NCBI RefSeq assembly: GCF_000003605.2
Contig: NW_003134865.1
Coordinates: 59,613 to 69,890, forward strand
Direction of reading: 5' to 3'
Length of the DNA stretch: 10,278 nucleotides
Source: Saccoglossus kowalevskii
Taxonomy: Eukaryota; Hemichordata; Enteropneusta; Harrimaniidae
Part shown: piece after piece, positions 1 through 7,012 of the stretch
How positions within the stretch are numbered: position 1 is the stretch's first letter
Layout of the letters: the number at the start of each line of letters is the position of its first letter
The notes under the pieces: generated by a model
What the model was told of the DNA's origin: nothing
Database searches by the model: none
What the model saw: only the letters and a program-made list of their open reading frames with translations
Program-made: the position numbers and the translations under genes

Positions 1-130
1 ACTGAAAGAATATCGACTTGATAATGGTTATTTACTTCATAATTTCTGTAAAGCTTCATCATGTGCAGAATACAGAATATATTTTCATTATGGCAGAGTG
101 TATTCGGCAATAATCCATGAAGGAAAATCC

Positions 131-469
131 TTACAAGCCATGGTTTATTATTAAATCAAACTCTAAAATAGTTTCTGGTGTTTGTAACTGTGTAGTGTAA
201 GTTTGATTTAATATTTTATTCACCAGGCGATCAGCAGATGCAGTTATCATAAATGGACACACGTTTTTTCCTTCCGTAGTTATTTTAACTTCAACTTCGC
301 AACAAATGCCATCATAAGGATTCTGAACAAGAAGTTCGATGTGGGAATCGGCAACAAGTGAATTTTCCATCAAATCCGGCTCAATGTTTTCGTCTGCGCT
401 CGTCTCGGGAAGCTGACGGAGTCTTCGTTTTTCAATGTATAACTGCGGTTGAAAGACGACTGTCTCCAG
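131..469 (-). CDS. Candidate coding exon, unknown protein
   Basis: The minus strand is open for 112 codons from 469 to a TAA at 131-133. The first ATG is at 370 (begins MENSLVADSHIEL), giving 79 residues. Upstream of it the frame stays open (includes QLYIEKRRLRQL) until a TAA at 470-472. The product looks protein-like: mixed hydrophobic and acidic, no low complexity, with an EVEVKI beta-like stretch. I recognise no family. Two readings are possible. In the first it is a terminal exon ending at the TAA, entered through an acceptor near 463-469 (GAGACAG). In the second it is a first exon starting at 370 and ending at the GTAAGG that overlaps the stop, so the TAA would lie in the intron. An open frame this long is unlikely by chance in AT-rich DNA, but a divergent open frame starts only a few bases away, so at least one of the two may be a relic or a coincidence. 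Confidence 0.35.
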   Translation of the reverse strand: METVVFQPQLYIEKRRLRQLPETSADENIEPDLMENSLVADSHIELLVQNPYDGICCEVEVKITTEGKNVCPFMITASADRLVNKILNQTYTTQLQTPETILEFDLIINHGL

Positions 470-476
470 TTATTGA

Positions 477-746
477 ACTAAAAAAATACTGGTGCAGGAT
501 GGAAAATGCCGTGAACAAACCCGAGAATATAGTTTGGTGTCCACTCAGGTTCCCGACGACGCATTCGAATCCACTGGCGTTGAAGTGTTGATTTCTTGGA
601 CGAAAGAAATGTATGAAAAGTTACGCCTTTCATCTCAGGATATTTCGCTGTTTTTTCTTTTTAATCAAACCCCAAGAATAGCCTGGGGCATTACAATACC
701 AGTTAACGGTTTTGACCAATTCTTGCAAAATGTTTGTAAAAAATAA
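477..746 (+). CDS. Candidate terminal coding exon, unknown protein
   Basis: The plus strand is open for 89 codons between a TGA at 474-476 and a TAA at 744-746. There is no early in-frame ATG; the first is in EMYEKL near 609, so an upstream exon or a frameshift is needed. An acceptor-like GTGCAG lies at 492-497. The predicted peptide has a compact, protein-like C-terminus (ISWTKEMYEKL, SLFFLFNQTPRIAWGITIP, GFDQFLQNVCKK), but I do not recognise the family. An ATG in good context at 499 (CAGGATGG) lies in another frame, which stops at 589-591; a single indel between about 500 and 590 could join the two. The stop codon overlaps AATAAA at 741-746, probably too early to act as a poly(A) signal. 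It is divergent from the open frame at 131-469. Confidence 0.35.
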   Translation, partial: TKKILVQDGKCREQTREYSLVSTQVPDDAFESTGVEVLISWTKEMYEKLRLSSQDISLFFLFNQTPRIAWGITIPVNGFDQFLQNVCKK

Positions 747-892
747 AACTTCGGCAACAGTAACTACTAGTATATTGCTTACAGCTGACGCCGCTCAAAT
801 TTCAACCCCACCACGAACGTCGAACGAACTGTCATATGGGTACTTTGAGAACGCCCTCTATCGAATTTCGTGAGAAAAATAGTAACTCGGAA

Positions 893-931
893 ATTAGGAA
901 TTATTATGCATATTAGGTAATTATTATGCAC
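893..931. repeat. Two-copy tandem duplication, about 20 bp
   Basis: ATTAGGAATTATTATGCAT (893-911) is followed directly by ATTAGGTAATTATTATGCAC (912-931). The copies differ by one inserted T and the last base. This is a simple local duplication with no evident function. Confidence 0.75.
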
Positions 932-1051
932 ATATTCCAATCTAAAACTACTACATTTGGGCATTGTCTCCTGGCATCATTGTACAATGTTTCATTCAGG
1001 TTTTTTTTTGTATGGGTAGAACGGATTTATATACACACACAACTACATACC

Positions 1052-1063
1052 AGTACCGGTACT
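1052..1063. repeat. 12-bp perfect palindrome AGTACCGGTACT
   Basis: AGTACCGGTACT is its own reverse complement. It is flanked by TACACACAC-type sequence on both sides. The core TACCGGTA recurs at 2944-2951, just left of the first MITE. It may be a fragment of a dispersed repeat or a chance restriction-site-like palindrome. Confidence 0.6.
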
Positions 1064-1163
1064 TGTATTTATACACACAGACATTGTCTGCTTTGCATCA
1101 CAAAACAATAAATTACTAAAAGTATCCAAAGTTGTAATAATTTATAAAGGAAATACCCTGAAC

Positions 1164-1189
1164 CATAGACCTGTTTTCTAAGGTCTATG
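1164..1189. repeat. Short perfect hairpin (9-bp stem, 8-nt loop)
   Basis: CATAGACCT (1164-1172) and AGGTCTATG (1181-1189) are exact reverse complements around GTTTTCTA. The stem is too short for a miRNA precursor and has no terminator T-tract. It could be the core of a small foldback element. Confidence 0.65.
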
Positions 1190-1818
1190 CCCGAACAGAT
1201 GAAATACTCATTTAATTTTTAATCAAATCTATATTTAAATTCAAACTGATTAATATAGGATTTCAGTTTGGGGGCATTTATAGTTCATTTTTTTTAATGT
1301 TTTTTGGTTTATTAAATTTTTTTTGAAATAATTTGTTGATATTTATTCAGTTATTGACATCTGGGGACAATAGTCAGACAAAAAAACAATCTAGAATATT
1401 ACTGATTAGTGAAAACAACATTAAAAAAAATTAGTAAATGAACTAATGACCCTCAAACAAAGATTGTATTTAAATCTGATACGTTTTTATTCTGATCTAA
1501 TATAGCTAAGAAGGTTATTGTGTAGCACAGCTGTTGTGTGTTTAAATACTATCAGTGATTGTACTAGGTGGATGATTGTGGTGTGCAGTCTGTCTGCTAT
1601 TATTACCAGTATACATGTATAATAGTGAATAGCCTTAGTGTTTTTTAGACAGAAGTGCGTGCTAAGTAGATGTATCTGATTTACAATTGAAAATCATGTT
1701 ACATATAATACATTGGTTATGGCTGCCATACTTGTAATCTTTGATGTATATTTTACAGTAAATCTCTAATGTTGAAATTGATATGATGAATGCATGTATG
1801 TAGGATTTAATAAAAAAA

Positions 1819-1830
1819 ACACACACACAC
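1819..1830. repeat. (AC)6 microsatellite
   Basis: Six AC units follow an A-run at 1812-1819. Confidence 0.85.
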
Positions 1831-1963
1831 TTTTGGAGATTGAACACCTACATGTAACTGGGAATGTAGCACATGTAAGATGGTCAATATCTTGATTTGA
1901 GGTAAATATAATATTCAGAAATAATCTTATAATCTCCTGAATGAAAAGGGCAAATTTATCAAG

Positions 1964-2128
1964 ATTTATTTATTTAATTTGTTTGTTTGTTTATTTGTTT
2001 GATTATTTATTTAATTGATCATGTATTTATTTATACATTCGCTCGCTCATTCGTTTGTTTGTTTATTTATTTAAATATTTATTTAATTGATCATTTATAA
2101 TTTATTTATCAGTTATTTATTTAAATAA
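1964..2128. repeat. Degenerate (TTTA/TTTG)n tetranucleotide repeat
   Basis: The stretch is made of ATTT, GTTT and related tetranucleotides, with interruptions such as GCTCGCTCATTCG at 2041-2053. The string TTATTTATTTAATTGATCAT occurs around 2003 and a shorter version recurs around 2077, so part of the array was duplicated as a larger unit. No coding sense is visible. Confidence 0.85.
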
Positions 2129-2960
2129 CATGCACTTCCTAAATAGATCTATAGAACAGTTTCAAAAACAGATTTAAAATTGTTTTTCCCCATTTAGACA
2201 TCATCTACATTGCACTAGCTTGTTAAATACACAATCCTTGTTTACTGATGTTCACAGTTTCACAGTCAATTCTTTGCCATTTAGGCCATTTTTTCATGTT
2301 TGTCCCAAAAAAGTTTAGGATGGATGATTAATTTTATATAGATTTAATAAGTTATTCATACATATTATTTCATTTGGCCCACTAACATTTGAAAAAGATA
2401 TCAAGTTTAACGATTCATTAAGACAATATTTTCACATATCAATGTTAAATGAGAGTAAAGTTTGTTGAGATTACATCTTAGATGTAAATTCATGAGACAA
2501 ATATGAATTTTGCAAGTCAGTGACAATTGAAGAATTTGTACTACTGAAAATTTTAATGTGTGCCTACGACATGCCTACGTGCCTAGTGTCAGTGAAATTT
2601 TGTGTTTCTGAATGCCATAAAATCTTTAAAATTTCATTCATCTTTTTTTCCATTATATAAATTGAATTTTTTTTTTTAATTGTCCATCATGGTCAGTTGT
2701 GCCGAATCAAACAGAAGCACTGTGTTCGAGGTACTGAGGATTCACACTTAATGACAAAATGACAGTCATTTGCTTCACAGGATTTACACAACCTTTTATT
2801 CCTTCAGATTTTTTTTATTATTATTATGTTTCCTAACATCAACAATTGTCAGTTGTCATGTTTTCTGTCATGAATTTTAATTGTTTATCAGTTAAAAACT
2901 TTTTCATTTCATTGCCTTTTATAATTGTGACACATAGTCTGATTACCGGTATTTCAGTTT
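2129..2960. other. Non-coding AT-rich stretch
   Basis: I see no open frame with protein-like content, no RNA gene and no clear mobile-element end. There are several T-runs (for example 2667-2678) and the short repeat GTGCCTAC/ATGCCTACGTGCCTA near 2560-2586. Confidence 0.6.
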
Positions 2961-3170
2961 TACTGTAGAATACTTTATTTTCGCTTGGAATTTATTTTCA
3001 CTATTTTTGCTGAATGGATGCTTCAGTGAAAATAAAATCCAGCGAATATACTTTTTTCCTTTGTCTCACATTCAACTCGTCAAAAATCGGTGAAAATAAA
3101 TTCCATACAAAACACCCAAAAAGCTTTTTCAGCGAAAATTAATCCCATTAAAATAAAGTATTTTACAGTA
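2961..3170. mobile_element. MITE-like foldback element, copy 1 (TA-flanked)
   Basis: The element begins TA-CTGTAGAATACTTTATTTT and ends AAAGTATTTTACAG-TA, giving terminal inverted repeats with TA at both outer ends. The TA flanks suggest Tc1/mariner-type TA target duplication, which is an inference. It has no coding capacity. Inside are three direct modules of the form CRGYGAAAATWAAWYCCA, at about 3024, 3088 and 3130, and an inverted, diverged relative in the left arm. Copy 2 at 5588-5791 matches it along its whole length in the same orientation, including ACAAAACACCCAAAAAG. Confidence 0.85.
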
Positions 3171-4241
3171 TCTAATACTATCTAAATTTTCTGACCTTGA
3201 TTTGATTCTGGTTTCTCAGAATATGTCAGACCAGAGACCACAATATTAGTAAAATTGACAGCATTAATATTAATGCGGAAGACTATGTTAACCTTATTTT
3301 TGACAAATTTAGCCAACATGTCTTAAGTAAAGAATATATAAAACTGACTATAATACTTTTATTAGGTAGTATTGTAGCTCTTTTTCAGCAATGTATGCGT
3401 GGCATGTATTTGAGCGTGTCAGGTCCAACAACTCGTATTGTAATTTGTGTATTGATAATCACATTCTAGATCTAAAAGCTTACCGATAATAACAAAAACA
3501 GCTGTGACACACAGATCACTGAAGAATATACTACATTACAAGTCTATTACTGTTAGCACTGTGCATTATGATATTTTTAATGATCTCGAATGGAATCCCC
3601 CCATAGTCAGGTCTTTATGAAAAAAATTTAAATTGTATATGTCTATATAGGTGACAAAATGGATGTGACTCTGATTCCCCTTATTTTTATATTTTGTTTA
3701 CCAAATTACATATTATATAAATATATTAAAATGTTTTTCAATGTCACTATTTCAATGTACGTTGTTCAATGACACACCAGTGAATCAGCACATGTTGCAT
3801 CACAGCATGTCATATCAAATACACACAAACAACGTAACTGTTGCATAATCATGTACCAACTGTTGCATAAGACACAAATATGCATTTACTAACGAACCTA
3901 TACTATTTTTAGAATTTGTTTTTCATCATTTACAGGTATCCAGCAAACTTGCGTCTGTGATTAGCCATTTTTTCACATCATTTGGGGTTTGACAGGTCCT
4001 AGGATTTGCTTGTCAGTACATGTATACAGGACGGTGTCAGTGTACAGACTGGACTGCACATCGACGTTCTCATGTATACTGACAGATGTAGCAAAGAACA
4101 TATCCAGACCCAAAATGACACAAAGCCATGGCTAGTCCATCATAAGCAAGCAAGCAGATCTATTTTGTTGACAGTAACCATACTGTGTGAATATGTAGAT
4201 CATTTAAGTTATTGGGAAATTATTTTAGCTTAAAGTTTAAA
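3171..4241. other. Non-coding stretch
   Basis: No gene is evident. The plus-strand open frame near 4006-4233 is rich in residues expected from random translation and has no recognisable motif. The 13-mer AACTGTTGCATAA occurs at 3836-3848 and again at 3858-3870, a 22-bp period with two copies. Confidence 0.6.
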
Positions 4242-4400
4242 TTTCGCTGATTTACCATTTCAAGGATATTCAGTGGGTTTTAAATTCACGGTTTAATCAT
4301 TTAGATAATGTGTGCTATGCTAAATTTTACACATTCAATGTGTTTTAATTTAGCGCATTTTCCAGTCAGCGAAATAAGCAAAATTAAAACCCAGTGAATA
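4242..4400. repeat. Diverged foldback repeat related to the MITEs
   Basis: ATTCAGTGGGTTTTAAATT (4268-4286) is almost the reverse complement of AATTAAAACCCAGTGAAT (4382-4399). TTTCGCTGA (4242-4250) is the exact reverse complement of TCAGCGAAA (4366-4374). The pairs are not properly nested, so this is not one simple hairpin. The words AAAACCCAGTGAATA and TCAGCGAAAT resemble the AAAATCCAGCGAATA and CAGCGAAAATTAAT modules of the two MITEs, suggesting an old, rearranged relative. The ends are uncertain. The right side is next to the tail of the minus-strand LINE relic. Confidence 0.5.
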
Positions 4401-4427
4401 ATTAACCCTTTTAGAGTATGTAATACA

Positions 4428-5435
4428 GGATAGGTTAGGATAGGATATTTTATTTGGTACATACACAAAACAAAGCTTATGCACAGTTCAAAGACATACA
4501 TAATAAAAAAAGACAGCTAAAATAATTCTAAGACAAGAAAAACAAAGTTCTCTAATTTACTGGGAATATAACTGTCATTTCTAGAAAGCACACAAGTAAA
4601 TAACACTTTAAATAAATAAACAAAGCAGCAAGCAACTTCATGATATTTTCTTTGACAGTGTGATGCTCACATTTTGTTAAGTAATGTATATTAATATCTC
4701 CCACTGAATGGCAATTACAAAAATGGCAAATTCTGTCACTTCTATTATATTTTTAATTCCCATGTGTCTTCCTAATTCTACAGGTAGACAATGGGATGAA
4801 GTCCTAAATTTGGTCAGCGCCACTATGTTTTCTGTTTTTAGATCAAATAACTCACAAATGTGTAAGCATCATTAAAACTATTGTAAGCATCTCATTTCGC
4901 CCTGATTTACTAAGAACTTGTTTCCAGTGATCAAGGAAAAAATGACACAGGGTTTCAGTGTCAGCTAAAGTCTATGTTACCAGTAGTTATTTTATAATTA
5001 GTAATGTAATCTGTAATAAGTGCTCAATAAATGTAAACAACGGATCATAGAAATTATTATTAGCATATTGGATATTTCACTATCAAGTCTTTTATAATAT
5101 TTGTGATAGTTACTGTGGATAATGATCTAATCCACTTCTGAATGCTATATTTGAAGCTTTACAATGCACACCAAGAGTTCTTTTACAAAACTTTACATGT
5201 AGATTCTAAGCCTCAGAGTTGTCAGACTAAAACATGTGCTTTAAAGATATCAGTGTTAATCAGCGACTTATTTTTCCCCAGAACTGTATAATATAGGAAC
5301 ATATAGGAATTAACCCCAAATATCTGCACCATATAAAAACACAGGTTGAACAATTAAGTCAAAAAGCTTACAAACCAATTCTACTGCATAAAACTGGTTA
5401 CTTGACAAAAACATTTGATACATTTTATAGATAGC
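4428..5435 (-). pseudogene. Decayed LINE ORF2 3' part (RT thumb to C-terminal knuckle)
   Basis: Reading the minus strand in pieces across several frameshifts and stops gives landmarks in the correct LINE order. They are CKLFDLIVQPVFLYGADIWG (about 5314-5375), KRTLGVHCKASN (about 5160-5195), WKQVLSKSGRNEML (about 4890-4930), ALTKFRTSSH and LPVELGRHMGIKN (about 4758-4825), then RICHFCN...HYLTKC (about 4670-4735), a C-x2-C...H-x4-C zinc-knuckle-like motif. The YGxxxWG block and the C-terminal cysteine/histidine motif are known from many non-LTR retrotransposons of the CR1/L2/Jockey group; the exact clade cannot be fixed by eye. Downstream, the element ends in AATAAAATATCCTATCCTAA-type sequence, a TCCTA-rich 3' tail (4428-4446 on plus). 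The endonuclease and RT palm are absent, so this is a 5'-truncated, inactive copy. Confidence 0.8.
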
Positions 5436-5520
5436 TATGTATGGTATGTAATAATGAATTCATATTAATAATTTTCATGGAGACTATGTTACAGACCTTA
5501 GTGCAATATATATAGCTACC

Positions 5521-5538
5521 TCGATCAGTGCTGATCGA
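5521..5538. repeat. 18-bp inverted repeat, 8-bp arms
   Basis: TCGATCAG and CTGATCGA are exact reverse complements around TG. It could be an operator-like palindrome or the end of an element; nothing nearby decides. Confidence 0.6.
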
Positions 5539-5587
5539 CATGCATAGCCTTGTACACCACCCCAAAACATATTGTAGTGTAATGTAA

Positions 5588-5791
5588 TACTGTAAAATAC
5601 TTTATTTTTGCTTGAAATTAATTTTCGCTGAAGGAATAATTCAGTGAAAATAAAATCCAGCGAATATACCCTTTTTCCTATATTTTACATTCAACTGGAC
5701 AAACATCAGTGAAAATAAATTCCATACAAAACACCCAAAAAGTCTTTTCAGCGAAAATTAATTCCAGCTAAAAAAAAAGTATTTTACAGTA
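5588..5791. mobile_element. MITE-like foldback element, copy 2 (TA-flanked)
   Basis: TA-CTGTAAAATACTTT starts the element, and the reverse complement AAGTATTTTACAG-TA (with a longer A-run) ends it. The inverted repeats extend inward for about 40 bp, through GAAATTAATTTTCGCTG at the left (5614-5630) and CAGCGAAAATTAATTCC at the right (5749-5765). Two further modules, CAGTGAAAATAAAATCCAG (5642-5660) and CAGTGAAAATAAATTCCA (5707-5724), lie between. No protein is encoded; movement would need a transposase in trans, plausibly of Tc1/mariner type given the TA flanks. It lies about 480 bp downstream of the transporter exon donor, so probably inside intron 1. Confidence 0.88.
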
Positions 5792-5988
5792 AACACTTTT
5801 TTAAGGTGAGGATGGGGCACGGTTTTTTTAGTCCACACTCTACCATTGTGATAGAAGAGCTATGACTGCATTTAGCAGCGGCAATAGAAAGAAATCCTTG
5901 AAAATCAATAAAAGCCTATTTTAAGCTTTGAAACAATCTTTATACTGGTATGGAGAAAAGTGCTAATTACTTTACAAAAATAACTGAA

Positions 5989-6008
5989 AAAGAGAGAGAA
6001 AGAGAGAT
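5989..6008. repeat. GA-rich microsatellite
   Basis: A short AAAGAGAGAGAAAGAGAGA purine run with no coding significance. Confidence 0.8.
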
Positions 6009-6123
6009 CTGGCCTCCACGGTGGAATACATTTTCCGCAAAATTTCCTCAAAGTGACAATTTAGTACTAGTATATTGGCCGTTTCGCAAATGGTTGGGGC
6101 TGAAGCTGCCATTACTGGTCACT

Positions 6124-6172
6124 ATGGCGGCCGGTTAGTAACCCCCTCCCCCGGAATAAAAGGCTGGCCGCC
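6124..6172. promoter_or_regulatory. GC-rich island: YY1-like ATGGCGGCC, inverted repeat, TATA-like box
   Basis: CTATGGCGGCCGG (6122-6134) resembles the YY1 consensus AAnATGGCGGC, a motif often found near animal transcription starts. GGCGGCC (6126-6132) is the inverse of GGCCGCC (6166-6172), around a C-rich loop containing CCCCCTCCCCC. AATAAAAG at 6155-6162 is TATA-like in a GC-rich setting. The patch stands out from the AT-rich surroundings. It may be regulatory DNA in intron 1 of the minus-strand transporter or the start of an unseen plus-strand transcript. On the plus strand, ATGGCGGCCG is followed by GTTAGT, a possible donor, so a tiny first exon beginning Met-Ala-Ala is conceivable. Confidence 0.35.
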
Positions 6173-6261
6173 AACAATACTGAACTCACGATTGGTAGTG
6201 TACTTGACAGTTGTATAACTACATGTACGTCGAGGCACATAATTTGTAAAGTTTATGGAGT

Positions 6262-6267
6262 ACTCAC
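6262..6267 (-). other. Splice donor GTGAGT of the transporter exon
   Basis: On the minus strand CGGGAG|GTGAGT is a near-consensus donor, directly after the conserved LPYAFRE residues. Reading on would replace the conserved helix-1 continuation by VSTP and a stop. Confidence 0.85.
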
Positions 6268-6375
6268 CTCCCGAAATGCATATGGAAGACCTAATACACC
6301 AGCTCCAATAAATGAAATGAATATGTTGGCAAATATTTTGACGAGATTGTCAGTCCCACCACCGCCGTCGTGCAT
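6268..6375 (-). CDS. Aa_trans amino-acid transporter (SLC36/AVT3-like), first coding exon
   Basis: The exon encodes 36 residues from the ATG at 6375 (MHDGGGGTDNLVK) into FANIFISFIGAGVLGLPYAF and RE. GAGVLGLPYAF is the unwound part of transmembrane helix 1 in the Aa_trans superfamily, whose members use a proton or sodium gradient to move amino acids across plasma, lysosomal or vacuolar membranes. The G-x-GVLGLPYAF(R/K) form is closest to what I know of AVT3/SLC36-like proteins. This ATG is chosen because it is the first in frame, sits in GCCATGC context and has an in-frame TGA upstream near 6447. The exon ends after a full codon (GAG) at a strong donor GTGAGT (6267-6262), phase 0. The rest of the protein (about 10 more helices) must come from exons to the left; I could not find any in this window, so intron 1 exceeds 6 kb or the gene is truncated. 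Family call is strong; substrate is unknown. Confidence 0.85.
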
Positions 6376-6660
6376 GGCGAATTGCTTTGATATTCCTCCG
6401 TTGTGACTAAAATGAGTGTTAGATTGAAGCAGACATACAAACAATCAACGTGGCCGAAACGTCAGCTGGTAACGCTCTACTACCGTATTTACATTATGTT
6501 ATGACTAAAAACAACCGGAAGAGGCATTACTGTAATTACAATGCTGAAGTTAGTATTAGCTCCCGATTCGGGTTCATTACACGATTCGAATGGAGCCCAC
6601 AAAAGCGGATTCGGTGTGTTGCATGCGGTTTTGTCGCTCACTAGTGTGACAAACAACTGA
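6376..6660 (-). promoter_or_regulatory. Probable 5' UTR and promoter region of the transporter
   Basis: This lies directly upstream of the transporter ATG on the minus strand and is less AT-rich than the rest. ACCGGAAGA (6514-6522) matches an ETS-family site. GATTCG occurs three times (6565-6570, 6583-6588, 6608-6613). No TATA box or initiator can be placed with confidence. The plus-strand open frame 6450-6644 lacks an ATG start and family resemblance, and is probably not a gene. Confidence 0.4.
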
Positions 6661-7012
6661 TTTTAAACTTTCTTTTACTTATCTGATCTGTTTTAATCGT
6701 ATACTCAACAGTATACACCAATTTAAAAGACGACTGCCAACAAAGAGGGATATGAACCGCAGCTACACGTGTCATTGATGAATTATTCTAAAACGAGATT
6801 AATACTAGTACGATTGAAACTAGTATATGCTAACATGCGTGCACAAAATAGTCAAACCCTGTACTGAAAAAATTATTTGTTTTGCTGCCACATTATATAT
6901 TAAAGACAGGAATGAGTGAGTAGTGTTTTATCGTACGCTCCGTGAACGTAAAGATTTCAGGGCCAGCAAAACGGTCGACTTAGATTTTATTCAACTATAC
7001 CGTTGATATAAT

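Larger units (their letters stand above)
747..1963. other. Non-coding stretch
   Basis: I see no convincing gene on either strand. The short open frames here are low-complexity or lysine/isoleucine-rich translations of AT-rich DNA. It contains a 20-bp tandem duplication, a 12-bp palindrome, a 9-bp-stem hairpin and a short AC run, listed separately. It may be intergenic DNA or intron 1 of the transporter whose first exon is at 6268-6375. Confidence 0.6.

Noticed and set aside
358-591. Plus-strand open frame of 77 codons
   Set aside because: It begins with GTG, largely overlaps the minus-strand frame and the other plus frame, and its translation has no recognisable motif. Only the ATG at 499 is worth keeping in mind as a possible start joined to the 477-746 frame by an indel.
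779-964. Minus-strand 61-codon open frame
   Set aside because: No motif, no splice context, and a composition expected from random AT-rich DNA.
1164-1189. Possible microRNA precursor
   Set aside because: The 9-bp stem is far too short for a miRNA hairpin.
1662-1847. Minus-strand 61-codon open frame
   Set aside because: Ile/Lys/Cys-rich translation crossing the AC microsatellite; no family resemblance.
4006-4233. Plus-strand 75-codon open frame
   Set aside because: Starts from a non-ATG codon, no domain, and no sign of splicing or conservation visible.
4301-4501. Minus-strand open frame with hydrophobic stretches
   Set aside because: It crosses the foldback repeat and the 3' tail of the LINE relic, so the hydrophobic look comes from repeat DNA.
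5950-6138. Plus-strand 62-codon open frame ending Met-Ala-Ala-Gly
   Set aside because: It runs through a GA microsatellite and has no motif. The terminal ATGGCGGCCGG is better read as a YY1-like site or a tiny exon start.
6571-6600. Possible tRNA gene (GATTCGAAT resembles a T-loop)
   Set aside because: No acceptor, D or anticodon arms can be paired around it.
6450-6644. Plus-strand 64-codon open frame
   Set aside because: GTG start, no motif, and it occupies the probable transporter promoter.
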